A stretch of DNA of 55,751 bases from Clavulina sp. PMI_390. Lineage: Eukaryota > Basidiomycota > Agaricomycetes > Cantharellales > Hydnaceae. Positions 1-12,342 of this stretch are shown here, in pieces. The stretch's first letter is position 1; each line of letters starts with the position of its first letter. A program made the translations under genes and the position numbers. The notes beneath the pieces are model-generated. The model was given only the letters and a program-made list of their open reading frames with translations. It was not told where the DNA came from and did no database searches. Location: NCBI GenBank assembly GCA_015039315.1, contig WIDE01000059.1, positions 151,928-207,678 on the forward strand, in the 5' to 3' direction.

Positions 1-620
1 GTCTTCATAATTCCTAGCGTAACTAACTGCACCGTGACAAGGAGTCGATACATCGTCACCAACACTGGTGCTTCACCCCCTATTTCTAGTAGGCTAGCGG
101 TTGTGTATAGAAGGGAAAAGTTAGATCTGGAGGAGATAATGAAGATTAAGACATACGTTTCCGACTCCACGTCCCAAGCTCCACTATTTAGAGTTGAGCT
201 GTCCAACCTGGACAGGGAGATGGCGTCCTGGCCAGTGGGCAAACTCATATAGTCTATGGATAGGCGCTATTTTTGTTTAGCTGTAATATTGGAAGGCGCA
301 TTGACTGGCTCGAGGTTGGTGAGGGAGGTCTGGATTACAGCATCCTCAAAGCTCCCACCATGGCACAATCCGTCATAATTACGAGGCAGTGCTCGGGCCC
401 GAAGGACCAGAAAAAGACCATCCAGATTCAAAAACTAGGGGTGGAAGCAAAGTGCACTCTTTATGAATCGTAGTGTCAGCAGCAGTTCTCGAGTGTTCGT
501 TGCATGTGAATAGAGAGTGAGATCTGTCAAACCCTGGAGTTCCCACGCCTTCCTTGATCAAGAGGCAATCACGGTCACGCAAACCCGCAGATACTGATTC
601 GACACTAGGGTAAACATTTT
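1..620 (-). pseudogene. Partial copy of an unidentified multi-pass membrane protein, cut by the window edge
   Basis: Minus-strand translation of about 110-1 gives a hydrophobic stretch (YRLLVTVQLVTLGIMK) that closely matches the translation near 2370-2320 (YRLIITVQLVALGIVKA). The DNA around 280-600 also resembles 2560-2850, including a shared gaggcagtgctcgg/ccaaggcagtgctcgg block, so the 5' exons were duplicated too. No long open frame joins the pieces. Seen: paralogous blocks and a membrane-type segment. Inferred: a degenerate or intron-rich gene copy whose 3' end lies outside the window. I do not recognise the family. Confidence 0.35.
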
Positions 621-639
621 CGTATATACAGGGCTATCA

Positions 640-2990
640 AAGGACGGGATGTGGAATGTCCAATCATAGCCGTGATTACGAACCAATTGATGCTTCTCGT
701 CAGTCTTGGGCTTTGTGTTCTCCATGGTCGCAGGGTCTTGGTGGGAGGGACGGCGGTCATCTATCTCATGAGTGGTTGTTGGGCAGCAGCGTCTTGGGTT
801 TTTTATATCCCCAGGACTGTTTTATGAAGAAGAGAAACATGATAGCCATCATATACGCGAAGATTAAAAAACCGACTGCAGAACCCACGTCCATGCCTGC
901 TGGCAGCTTGCGCGTCGTAATGTACGCTCTGATCAGTAGCAGAACGGCTGCAGCAACCATCCCGAACCATAGATACGTGGCAATCCTACAGAAATTGTCC
1001 ACGGCATTGTCGGTTGGAAGCTTGGTGATGAGGGATGATGTAGTAAGTGCCAGGTAGGTCCCCAAGAGGAGTGTCGAATAAATTGCGATAATGGTTATCC
1101 CAACGGAGTCTACCGATGGATAGCGGTTTGTATAAGATGTGGTGAAAAGCTATTGTGAGTCATGAGAAAGACTCACTTGAGTTTATTTTCGATGAGTAAT
1201 CCTGGTGGAAAAATGCAGGGAATACCCTAGTACGAGGTGCTTCATATAATCCCATCCAATAGAGGCTTCAGTCCGAAAGTTAGCACAGGAGAAGGAGTTT
1301 TGGCAATAATAGCAGTACACAGCACATACATGAGTGCCGCTACGACCCCCATCAACCATTCAAGGGTTATAGGAACCACCGTCCATCCCATGTAGGACAA
1401 AGTTGCCTTCGTGACCCCGAAGCCCAAAATGACTATGGTTGTTAATATTCGATAGCCTGTTATGTAGACTGTAACCCTACCGAAGCCAATCAGCTGAAAA
1501 TCCGGACTGATGACAGACACGCTGTCTCTCACCTCTGAGTCTCGTATGACCAACTTTCGTGATAACCGACATATTCCCCAGGGTCAAGGCGCTGAACCCT
1601 ATGTTGATTTCCTTCATTATTAGGCCTTTTTGATGAAGCAAAAGAAGTAATTGGTACCTTTCTACTCCAGACAGAATGTCGCGATGAAAGAACCAGGATA
1701 AGACGGCAGGTCGACTCCACTCGAATAGGCCAACCCAGTACAGGCTGAGGGCGGGATACGAAGATACGGCTCAGTTGTTACAGACGATAGCGAGGAGAAG
1801 AAATGACGATGCGGTGAACTCACACCAGGGACAGAAATACCCCCATAATCCAATCGAGGGTATTCCCAGCAAGAGCTTTCCCCTTGTAGCCCAAGATAGC
1901 TTTCGGAATCCCAAACGCTAGAATTAATAGGGAACCGAAGAGTCGATGCATCGTGATAGCGAGACGTGGTTGATCTAGGGGAGTAGCTTCCGTGTCTTCG
2001 CTGATTGTGGGCTGCCGCGACCAAACCCTAGGAATATGAATTGTGTAAGGGAAGAGACCGCGGATGAGTACGAGCCAACATACCAGTCATGCAGAACCTC
2101 GCGCGCATCTCTGTGGAACATCCACAGCATGACCTTTGGGCGGAGTGCTTCGCGGGGACCTAGCCAGTAGAGACTAGCAGGAGATGGTGTGGAAGGTGTT
2201 CAGACGTTGTTTTTGCCACCTCTTTCATACATCACTCACGTCACAATCCCCAAAACGCACATTACCAGATCAAATGTTGTTGATAACACAACATGATCTT
2301 CATAGGAGACGACCGCCTTGACGATTCCTAGAGCAACAAGCTGCACCGTGATAATAAGTCGATAGATTGTCATAGACACCGGAGTTGGTCCCTCCCATTC
2401 TAGTAGGCTAGGGGGTGGTGTACAGGAAAGACGAGTGATTAATACGGGGGTGAATGACTGAGAATAATGCATACCTTTCTGACTCCATATCCCAAGCTCT
2501 TCTGTATGCGGGTGAAATGTCTGGCCTCGATGATGGGCTAACTGATGAGGGTTATTTTTATCGAGCCGTAAGATGGAGATGAGCATTGACTGATTCGAAG
2601 TGGGCGATGGGGGCTTCTAGATTATGGCCTCCAAGTTCTCAACATGGCATCTCTCATCTAGCTCCAAGGCAGTGCTCGGAGCCGAAGCAGCAGTGAGAAA
2701 CGATTCCGATGCACAAAACACAATTGAAACCAGAAAAAAAGACTCTTTGTCAACACCAGTGTCTAGCGAGGGGCGAACTTTTGGTATATGCCGGCGGAAA
2801 GAGTCACAGACTCACAGTTCTCAAACGCTAGAACTCCCACGCTTCGCTCAATCCACGTTGCGGCTGGCGCACAGGATTGCGGGTACTGGTATCGGGCAAA
2901 GATACTCTGCGATACGTTCACATGCTGTATGGATTCATAAGCGTGCTGAGCTCCGGGCGATCGCAATCCATGGCATGTGTGGATACCCAA
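640..2990 (-). pseudogene. Decayed copy or copies of the same membrane protein family
   Basis: The minus strand holds several hydrophobic coding pieces. At 2420-2236 there is a segment with LGIVKAVVSY, at 1950-1810 one with AFGIPKAILGY followed by LDWIMGVFLSLV and a GT, and at 1500-1242 one with LGFGVTKATLSY followed by LEWLMGVVAALMY. At about 1135-766 an open stretch has three further transmembrane-like segments and ends at 766. The three K-A-x-x-(S/G)-Y segments are homologous to one another, so more than one gene copy is present. The pieces lie in different frames with stops between them and I could not build a continuous splice model. Pseudogenes are most likely, but an intron-rich live gene over part of the stretch is not excluded. 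Confidence 0.35.
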
Positions 2991-3084
2991 GAGGGGCTCA
3001 GGACCGGATCGATGTCACGCTGGTTGCAATCTCCCAGTCCATCACATCAGCAAAGATCTTAGCGATTCAAAGACAGTTCTAACA

Positions 3085-4659
3085 ATGAACCAGCCAGCTA
3101 CTATATCGCCACTCAACTCCGCCGCTCGTGAGGCGTCATCGGCGGTGAACTCCCTTCTTGAAACCGTTGCTGGGCTCTCTCCTTCCGAGTTGAATCTGAC
3201 ACCTCTCTTGCTCCTGAACGAAGCCCAAAGAAATGATGCACGCTCCTCCCTTCACCTATCTCTTGCCTCCATCGACTCAGCCCTCACCGAGGTGGCGTCG
3301 CTCATCACAACGGCGAGAAGTGTAAGTGATGGATTAACCAAATGGCGGTTGTGGGTATCGCAGCCACTAAGTGGCATTCGTGCCCTTCCAGACGAAATCC
3401 TGAGGGATATCTTCCGCATTTCCGTCCACACTAGCTACTCACCCGAGGACCTATTCACGGGTTGGAGAATGGCTCTCTCAATTAGTCATACATGTTCCTT
3501 GTGGCGAACAGTGAGCATCGGATGCAGTGCGCTCTGGGACGAGCTCAGGATAATCCATCCATACCAGATGCCTTTACTGCAAATCTTTGCATCCCGCTCA
3601 GGATCCCTTCGCCTTGTTGCCCTTTTTGGTGAATCGGCAAGGCTGCCAGAGCGGGAACCCTGGGGTGCCAATGCCGACACTGAAAGTATTCCGATCCGGG
3701 CAGAAGACGCCAAAAATATTGAGGCTGCCCACTTTTCCGACGCTACTGCACTCAATACGCTCTACTTCTCGCCAGAGAGTCTTGATAGCTTTTCCCCAAA
3801 GCTGTGCACTGTTTCATTCACTCGCCGCGCCACTCAGTTGAGCGTGGAGTTGCCCCCCTACTTCTTGAGGGCCACTTCAATCCACCTTTTTCGGTTTCCT
3901 CGCCGACTCCTTCCTTTCAATTCACCGCATATCACTGCCCTCACCCTCCGCCAAACTTCCCTGGATCAGATTCATGACCTCCTCCAGAAATCCGATGCTC
4001 CGAACCTCTCTTTTCTGTACATCCAACGACCCAATCTACGGCAGAGAACCAATGAGGATGATATACCTCAAAGATCTCCTGCTGTTCTCCAGTCAATTAA
4101 AATACTGGTGCTGGCTGAATGCTCAAACAAATTCACGCACCAATTTTCCGCGCGCGCTGTCCTCCCCCAGCTTGCCGTTCTTTACTTTTACGAATCAGTT
4201 AGTGACTATAGTCAGCATGGACCCCCCGAAATCGTATCACTGGTGAGTCTATTGGGCCATACCGCGCAGGATGACGCAACTTACCTGAGCTCTTAGTTAG
4301 ATTGCTCTCCCTCCCTTCGCCATCTAACGCTATGCATGCCATCCTTGAAAAACGCTCTTGAGGTCCTAAATTATATTGATAACGGACTTTTTGATACAAA
4401 GCTCCCCAAATTATGCCTGTTAAAGGTCGTGCAGCACCCAAGGCAAGACCCTACCCAAATGACCGATAACAACTTCAGCTCTCTACAGTCATGGGTGCAG
4501 AAGCGACTCAAACCAAGCCCCCTAAGCGGCTCGGAAGCGGATGTATCACCGCTGGAAGAGTTACACTTGTCGGAGGAATTCATTGGGGAGCACCGGGGCT
4601 GGTATGAAGCGAATCTGCCAAAATTCTCTCTCTGTCAATTTTCTTCTCTATTCGAGTAG
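3085..4659 (+). CDS. F-box family I protein, gene 1 (506 aa)
   Basis: Model: exons 3085-4242 and 4297-4659, one 54-nt intron (gtgagt...tcttag), phase 0. The start is the first ATG that aligns with the paralogues. Residues about 20-85 form a heptad-like helical region, then the F-box begins at WVSQPLSGIRALPDEILRDI (about residues 90-109). The C-terminal 350 residues contain weak leucine-rich patterns (for example NLSFLYIQ), as in F-box/LRR-like proteins. Known for the family: an F-box binds Skp1 and places the protein in an SCF ubiquitin ligase, with the C-terminal part choosing the substrate; the substrate is unknown here. Paralogues lie at 7345, 12343 and 49550 (minus). The gene is convergent with family II gene A. 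Confidence 0.85.
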
Positions 4660-5024
4660 ATCGGCCATGAGTAGTGGTTTTTTGATGTTCTGCCCTTTGC
4701 ACTGCTCTGTACGATATGTCTCACAACAAAGATCCATGTATCCAATCAATGGGAGGGTTGCTAATTTCCTAGCATGCATATCACTGTAACAACTTCATTG
4801 CAAATTATCCACAGTATCAATCGATGCTAAGTCGGTCTCAATTCACATCCGACAGCCATAGTGACGAACCTCGCGTGTAAGAAGGATTGGATTGCGGGGT
4901 GTCTATGAAGTGCACATGGAATGCCCGTAAGAACTTTATTAGGATCGGTCTCCCTCTCCGTATTACGGAACATGTTATACGAGAGATGCCAAATCTTGTG
5001 GCGCAGGAGCCTCGTTGTGTCCAT
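4660..5024. other. Convergent intergenic stretch
   Basis: This lies between two converging 3' ends (F-box I gene 1 and F-box II gene A). It is moderately AT-rich and should hold both 3' UTRs. I see no coding frame or repeat. Confidence 0.6.
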
Positions 5025-7094
5025 TCAAGCCCCGAGTTGATACAAGTGAACGCGATGAGCAATTTGATCTGCCTCTTCCATGACCACAGCAATTATGCCT
5101 GTGCACTCGTTCCACAAGACATACCAGCTTCTTCTATAGGGGGGATCGTGCTCGTCGTCATTGTTCTGGCAAGGAGGCGCGATATTCCCTTGGCGATCTT
5201 GAAAAGTAAGGACCTTGTGTTCGATTTTTGGGTCTTCAAGAGGACTGTGGTGTATTTGAGAGAGGACGAGCCGATTCCGTATGGTTTCAAAGGGTTCAAG
5301 AGTATTCAGTAGCAAAAAGTTACCGAATGGGTGGAATGGATGTGGCAACGTGGTGATTCGAGTATTAGCGGCAGGTCGAATGAATGGAGCCACGCAAATC
5401 TGGGGGACACCGAGACGATGGAGGACGTTATTTTGATTTTCATCATGTGATACATCTGTAAGAGTGGGTAGGGCCGATGAACATATTCCCGTGGACGGCA
5501 CGGAAAGAGTTGGCGGAGTTGTATTGGTTGGTGGAATGGAGGTAAGCGCACAGCGGGCATCCAAAGTTTCAGCGGTAGAATAGTGAATAGTCTGGGTTGG
5601 AGCCGGAGCAAGAGGTACGGTGCCCATGACAACTGAGGGCATGTCTGAGTATTGATAATACACTCTGCTGATGCACCAGATGGGACAACGGACGCGATTG
5701 ACTTCATCCGAAAGATGGGGGGTGGTTGATGCGGCTGGGCGAACAGGTAGAGAGGATCGGGGAAGGCAAAGAGCTGCACGGCAATCGTGAGGGTTGATTG
5801 ATGAAATGACACAATAATCTGGGTGGTCCTCTAGAGGAAAGGATATAGCCTCAATGTCGCTCTGAAACCGCGATAGAGGAGCTCCAAGGACGACCCCCGA
5901 GGGAAGTGCAATTAGCAGATATGTCCCATCAAGTATCTGAGCTGTGCGCAAAGGCAACTAGTTTGCGTCTTATGTTAGTCCATTGTAGGAGCTGGAGGAG
6001 ATGATCGACCTACCTCTACGTGCACAATATAAGTCAGCCCGCAGCTCAACTCGAATATTCGAATATCCGAGCTGGTGTCAACATTATCCTCAAACAAAAT
6101 GAGATGATACCCGGTGAAGAAGATACCATATAGACTTTTGCTGCCGCGGATTGTCACATCGGCAAGGTGTACAACAGTTGCTGACGAGGAAAACGGAATG
6201 AAGATTACGTTGACCTGGTCCATGTTTCTAAAAAAAAAGAAAAGGAAAGGAAATTGAGTTTGGTCTGAAGGCAGGCTCTTTGGTCAAGCCTAGTGAAGGG
6301 AATTACAGGAAAGAGCCCGCAAGAACGACGCCCTCCACCCCGTTATACGTGAAAATATTTGCTGCCAGCGAGGTATACCATCCATCCGTCCACTGTGGGT
6401 AAGCAGGCTCCATCAAAACTCTGTATTCTCGTCCGCCTGGCCGAACATCAAAGATTGTGAGGCCCGTCAAGTGCCACAGAATAAAGACTTCGCCTCCAGG
6501 AGAAAAGGTTACGTCAATCCAATCTTCTACAAGGAAACCTGGGACCGTTCCAGAAGTAATGTACTTGGAAACGAGCGTAGACTTGGAGATGAGGTGCTGA
6601 CGAAGCCTCATGATTCGAAAGTACTGCTCGCGATAGGAGGCATGATTAATCGGCGGAATATCGCTAGCGTGGCCCTCGACTGTCACTTGAGCAAGCGTGA
6701 GGGCCGAATTCACTTCGTCGTTCCTCAGATGTCTGATGGTATTAGGAAGGGAAAGCTCGGGGTATTCGACTGGAGGTAGGGAGAGATCGCGTGCCCATGC
6801 TCGAACCCATATGGTTTTTGCTTGCGAACATGCGCGAAGAACACGGCAGACCTATACATAAGAAGGTCAAGATATCCATAATGAAGCACTCTAACCAGGG
6901 ACCTACTTGGCTGACAGCTATCAGGTCGCATGGGGTCAGCTCATGACAGAGGATCTCGACAAGTACATCCTTCGGCAGGTCAGACAGCACGAAAGATTTC
7001 TACTTGATAGAAATGACTCATTGACATCATATAAGTATGAAATTGAACGTGCGAGTACCTCAGATTGAGCAGCAGAGCCACCTCGAAAGCTCAT
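5025..7094 (-). CDS. F-box family II protein, gene A (606 aa)
   Basis: Model on the minus strand: exons 7094-7059, 6999-6907, 6851-6307, 6227-6014 and 5957-5025. All junctions are GT..AG and the phases add up. The short first exon encodes MSFRGGSAAQSE. The F-box is at about residues 13-43 (VLSDLPKDVLVEILCHEL). About 550 residues of beta-rich sequence follow, with family landmarks also seen in genes B-F: YFRIMRLRQHL, EGVVLAGSF, TYIVHVE and the C-terminal VHLYQL. Here the tail runs two residues longer (GA) than in the paralogues. The C-terminal part may fold as a beta-propeller, but I see no WD repeat signature. Expected role: substrate receptor of an SCF ligase. The gene is divergent from F-box I gene 2, with about 250 bp between their starts. 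Confidence 0.8.
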
Positions 7095-7344
7095 GGCGCC
7101 ACGGCGTCGAGAGAAAGGTCAGGGCTTACAAAGGTTTTCAGAGGAGGCGCGATTGTGTCTTGTTAAGGTGATGTAACGAAAGAGGTGGCCAATACGAACT
7201 GAGACAAATCTGTTCGGGTGCCATCTCTGGATCCATTTTGGTGGAAGCTCAGTTCGGTTGCCCACGCTGTCACGTGTTTACTCGCTTTGTGGCCTCTCGT
7301 TCCTCGAACCATCGCGCCTAGTGTAGGCCGCTGTCAGCGATCCT
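7095..7344. promoter_or_regulatory. Shared divergent promoter region
   Basis: These 250 bp separate the starts of F-box II gene A (minus) and F-box I gene 2 (plus), so both promoters and 5' UTRs must fit here. I recognise no specific binding site. Confidence 0.4.
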
Positions 7345-8919
7345 ATGAACAAATCAAACATAGGATCAGTGCTCCATCTTGATATCAACCCAGCACTGCT
7401 GGCCGTCAACTCACTACTCGAGATCGTAGATAGTCGTTCTCCATCCGAGCTGAACTTGACGCCAATCCTTGTTCTGAGAGGGGATGAAAGGAGCAATGCT
7501 CAAAGCTCCGTTCTCTCAGCTATCTCCTCTATCGACTCCACCCTTGATGAACTGTCGGCCCTCATCACGGTGACAACACGTTTGTGCGATAAAGTGCGCA
7601 ATTGGCGCCTGTGGGTGTCACAACCACTCAGCGGAGTTCGCGCTCTTCCAGAAGAGCTTCTTAGGGATATATTTACCCTGGCCGTTAATAGCAGCTTCTC
7701 TACCAAGCGTGAGCCCACAGGCTGGAGAACGGCGATTGCGATCAGCCAAACCTGCTCCTTATGGCGAACGGCGAGCATTGAGTGCAGTGTCTTATGGGAT
7801 TCTCTCAAGATAAAGCATCCATCCCATATGTCACTCATACCCGTCTTCGCATCAAGATCCTCCATGCATGGCCTTACAGTGGCGTTTGGTGAATCGTCAA
7901 GTCGATCCAGACACCACACACCATGGTGCGATCTGCAAGCCAACAGCCTTCCCATACATGCTCAGGACGCCGAACATATTCGCGAGGTCCATTTCCATGA
8001 CGCTATCGCAATTAAGGCCCTCTCTTTTTCCCCCGAAAGTCTCGAAAACTTTCGCCCAAAGTGGTGTAAGGCGGAATTGAGTCGATATCCAGAGCGTTTG
8101 AGCGGAAACTTCCCTCAATACTTCTTACAATCTCAGTTCATTTCCCTCCTTGGACTTTTTCATCCGATTCAGCCTCTCGACTCGACCTCCTTGACAACCC
8201 TTTACCTCAACAAAGCATCGCAATCTGATGTCCGAGAACTCATCGAGATTTCCAACGCTCCCTCATTATCGTTCCTACAGCTGAAGAACTCGAGGTTCAT
8301 CTGGCAACCCCATGGCGATGATGACCTGGCCGTTCCTCCCGCCGTGTCCAATTCAATAGAGACGCTCGAGCTAGTCGACTGCTTCAATAAATTTACCCAG
8401 ACGCTCACTGATCACGTCGTATTTCCACGACTGCGCTCTCTCTCAATCATTCAAGAATTCGATATCACCGATAAGCTTGGAGCCCTTTCAATTACGCCAC
8501 TGGTTAGCCTTCTCAACTATTCTGCGAATATTAATGTGATTGAATTAAGCCTATAGATGCGAGCCTTTCCACTTCTCCGCAAGTTATCCCTGTCGATGCC
8601 TCATCTCCGTCAGGCTCTCGAAGTCCTAAACTTTATTGCCGGCGGACCACACGACCCTCTGCTCCCAGAGCTCCTCTGTCTGAAGATCATCAGCCACTGT
8701 CATCAACGTCTTGGAGAATTGTTGGATGAGAACCTTGATCGTCTTCAGTCGTGGGTCCACATACGACTTCAAACAAGCACTGATAGTGGAGCGGAAATAA
8801 GCCCACTAGAAGAGCTACACCTATCCGAAGATTTCATCGGGAACCATCGTGGCTGGTACGAAACACACCTCCCAGCGTTCTCCATCCACCAATCCGCCCA
8901 GCCGTCAGACCATCTGTAG
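7345..8919 (+). CDS. F-box family I protein, gene 2 (506 aa)
   Basis: Model: exons 7345-8502 and 8557-8919 with a 54-nt intron (gttagc...ctatag). Exon 1 (386 codons), intron (54 nt) and exon 2 (120 codons plus stop) match gene 1 exactly in length, which supports both models. The N-terminal helical region is followed by the F-box at WVSQPLSGVRALPEELLRDI. The C-terminal half ends with the family block LSEDFIGNHRGWYE. The role is as for gene 1, an inferred SCF substrate receptor. This gene and the lyase at 9854 form a unit that recurs as 12343 plus 14643. Confidence 0.85.
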
Positions 8920-8929
8920 ATGAGTCCTC

Positions 8930-9600
8930 AGCCGTCGTTTCCGACCTGCCTTTATCATATCCACATTTAAGTGGTGTTGCAACACCCACTTCGCCGTTTG
9001 GGAATGCTTTCATAGATAGGATAGGCATACGCAAGTAAATCAAGCGTACCAAAAACTAGGACCAAGCCGACCAAATTGGCCGCCTTCGTTGGAATGGCCT
9101 GAAGAAGGCTATTCACAAGTACGCACTAGTTACGTCTGCTCGCATCGATGATCCATCCCTCATAGAGCATGATGCTCGGCACCACGAGTCTGCGCACTAT
9201 CACGAGCACCCTCACAATTCCACGAATTCTCCCATTTCTATGCTCTATCTCCATCGACCCCTCGAGCTCAATCTAATATCTGCGGTGTATATTGATGAGA
9301 CTGCGCAGTATCCCCGAGATCTGTTGCGACGTTCAGGCCCAATGCTTTTGGTACCTCAAGAGCGGGAGATGCGTCGACAACAGGATCTTAGATTGATCCG
9401 CGTTGAGGATTATTGTGGTTACGAGTGTGTTCAAATGTGGGATTCCTATTATAGAACCGCCCGCCTTTCTTTACGTGGGGACTTTTTTCGTCATATTCTA
9501 TTCGTGGATTTTTGCACGCTTATGGGGATACTTCAGGCCTCTCCGTCGTGGACAAACACTTAATATAGACAAATTAAATGAACGATTCGTATGAACCCAG
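8930..9600 (-). pseudogene. Relic of a membrane protein gene
   Basis: On the minus strand, 9250-8960 reads MEIEHRNGRIRGIVRV, then LVVPSIMLYEGWIIDA, a stop, then a hydrophobic segment (ANLVGLVLVFGTLDLLAYAY) and a basic tail ending at a stop. An AT-rich stretch with further broken frames lies beyond it. The pattern resembles a C-terminal transmembrane segment of a decayed gene, perhaps related to the relics at 1-2990; that link is only a guess. The plus strand has a 107-codon open frame (9240-9563) without recognisable features. Confidence 0.3.
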
Positions 9601-9853
9601 CTTTGGCGAATCATCCCCGGTCCCTGCAGTACGGCTCCTTTCATGGGCGCAGCAAGATGGAGGTTGCTATTTTTAGCGATCTGCTACGAACATAGCAACT
9701 CTGAACACAGGTTTGGAGTAAGACGTACAAACCTGTTGTGACCACTCTGGTCAGTGGTCAAACTCGCACATCTTGCTTTCTAACCACCTTCACTCTCTCG
9801 TTGTCTGTACAAACTCTCTGCGCTCTCTCTGTCCTTTCCGCAAGACCTTTTGA

Positions 9854-11844
9854 ATGCTTTCTGCGCTTCTTCTGTCAAGCGTTTGGCTCGGCGTCGCTGT
9901 TGCGGGGAACATCACCTCGTATGCGAACGCATTTGTAGACCCAAACGTTATTCTAAACAAAGCTGGGTGGAATAAGAACTCAACCTGGGCCGAGGATGCT
10001 ATCGTCGGAGGTGCTGAAACCTTGGCATCTCTCGGCCCATGGGCGGTTACGAATAAGACTATCTTGCCACCATCAAACAACATCCACGACTACCTTTCTT
10101 ACGCCCCCTATTGGTGGCCCAATTGCTCGAACGTACATAATACCACACAACTGACGCAGCAGGAAATCAACAACGAATGCGTGTTCGGTGAGTCTTTGAG
10201 AGTGGTACTCTTTTCCTGCCAATATCCTGGCTGAGCTAGATGGCCGTCTTTTATTCATTCCTACCTACCGTCAACGCTCTAGTGGATCGTGATGGCCAGT
10301 TCGTGCCAGATCAGTATTCTGTGGACAACGTGGGAGAGTTCAACAATCTGGATGATGCAGTCTTCTATTCTGCGATGGCATGGGCCATCACAGGCGACGA
10401 AACGCACGCTGCAAACGTAGACCACTGGATCAACACTTGGTTTGTGAACAATGCGACGGCCATGGACCCTAATCGTGGGTTGATATCGTATGGTTCTTCT
10501 AGTTGGCTCCATGGCTGACTGGCTTTCCTCACCGAATCGTAGTGAATTACGCGCAACTCATTCGCGGCGTTGGAAAGAATGTAGGATCTCATACTGGTCT
10601 TCTTGACTTCAAGGGGATGGCTAAGATAGCGTCGGGTTAGCACTTCCCACGAGTCTCAACGCCTTACACTATGCTGTTCTAATCCTGATGGTCGTTATTT
10701 TAGGCGTCTTGACCCTCCGAAAGGGCAATGCTACCTCGTGGACTCAGGCTACTGATGACGGATTCAAAAGCTGGCTTACCGCGTATCTTCCATGGCTGCT
10801 GAACAACACCTTAGCTGTCCAAGAGCGAGAGTCTACCAAGTATGCATGTTGCACCTCCGCACCACACCGAGAATAACGATTCTTCTCCACAGTAACCACG
10901 GGTCATTCTATTTCAACCAAGAAGCAGCTGTATACCTGCTGTTAGACGACGAAGCTAGTGCAAAAGCTTCAGTCCAGCAGTACTTCTCTGGGATTTACCA
11001 GAACCAGATTAACTCAACGGGCGAGCAGGTGAGCCTAATGGGATTATTATTCGTTATGAAATGATAATTAATATCGCACCCTCTGCTTATCCACAGCCGC
11101 TAGAGGCTGTTCGTACACGGTGAGTACTAGTATCGGTTTCCTGACCTCGTGGATTGAGCTTGCTTTATAGGCCGATCCACTATCGAGCATACAACCTTGC
11201 CGCTATCATTGTAGGTTCATTCATAATGTGGTCAAATCTCTCGCGTTCCTGCATAGCTCACCCAATTGTCACAGACCAACGCTGCAATTGCCCAGTACGT
11301 CGGCTACGATGCATGGAACATCACAACTGCGCTAGGAGGCACGATCCAAAAAGCCACAGACTTTGCTATGGCGCAGAATCCCGCTCCTTCGAACGAAGAG
11401 GACGCTGTGTACGAGATCAACCAGATTGTGGCGTGTGTCGCGAGCGTGTACGGCGACCCGACTGGAAAGTACAAGCAATGGCTGTCAACGTAAGTATGAT
11501 CACGCTCCTATCATTCCTTCTAGTGGATATGGCCTTATGGGGTCGTTGATCCACCGATCTGCATCTCTAGTGTCAACCCTGCCGAGCCATTTTTCTTCTG
11601 GAACTATGATGCAACGTGAGTCTTCATCAATTTTTATTCTCATAATGTAACCCCGCCAACGTATCATTTACTGCTGTCCAGGATCAACTCAAGCTACATT
11701 GCGACTGCATCGTCCTACTCACCCCTCCCAACCAGTACCCAGACAACTACGCCGAAAAGCGGTTCCCTGCCAGTTTATTCGACTATCCCGTGGATCACGG
11801 CGATGGTTGCATTCGGCCTTGGCTCGCTTGCCGTGTCGATTTAG
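9854..11844 (+). CDS. Secreted alginate-lyase-like protein, copy 1 (458 aa)
   Basis: Model: ten exons, 9854-10187, 10283-10474, 10543-10635, 10704-10839, 10893-11028, 11097-11119, 11171-11210, 11275-11489, 11571-11615 and 11682-11844; phases close exactly. The first 17-18 residues (MLSALLLSSVWLGVAVAG) are a signal peptide. The body matches the alginate-lyase-like alpha/alpha-toroid family: YLSYAPYWWP near residue 85, NNHGSFYFNQ at 252-261 (NNHG is the conserved motif of this fold) and RPIHYRAYN from residue 305. The C-terminus is Ser/Thr-rich and ends in a hydrophobic tail, suggesting a GPI anchor. Known family role: beta-elimination of uronic-acid polysaccharides; the natural substrate of fungal members is unclear. 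Exon 6 is only 23 nt. The paralogue is at 14643. Confidence 0.85.
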
Positions 11845-12342
11845 GGTATTTGTTGTGCGGCTTGATGGAGGGGTTTTTTTTTTAGATTCGTCAGTCCAAA
11901 GACACGGGATCGGAGGGTATGCCAGGATGTATATGGCTCCAGACGGTCCCTCAGCGGACGAGATGCAGAATATCACGCAGGCGTATATTCTCGGCCCTTT
12001 GGGCTCTATAACCACAGAACTCTCGATCCCTCCTCGAGCTCCGCGTTGCCAGTCGTTTTCGAACTTGAATAAGTCTATGACACGGGTTCAAGAAATTGTC
12101 AGAATGTTTATTGTGAACATTTTGGCGGAAGAGCTGTTAAGGTAGTGAATGTCAATCCAAGAAGATATAGATCCCCCAAAAGAGCTTCGAAAGGCGTTTT
12201 TTTGGCAGTTCCCTTATACCAAACCCAGCCGGTGCTTGGCTCTCTAAGCGCCTGATTTCTCCACATTCGCTCGCCTCCTGTGCAGAACCGAGCGAACATC
12301 TCTCAACCTAGTTCTCACTTTACTTTCCCAGAGGCCATCCAA
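11845..12342. other. Intergenic stretch between lyase 1 and F-box I gene 3
   Basis: This holds the lyase 3' UTR and the promoter and 5' UTR of the next gene. An in-frame ATG at 12280 could extend F-box I gene 3 by 21 residues. I see nothing else. Confidence 0.5.

Noticed and set aside
5025..5957. WD40 repeats in the C-terminal part of family II
   Set aside because: No GH...WD spacing is seen in any of the six members; only a general beta-rich character is supported.
9240..9563. A 107-codon plus-strand frame
   Set aside because: It overlaps a minus-strand membrane-protein relic and shows no signal, domain or paralogue.
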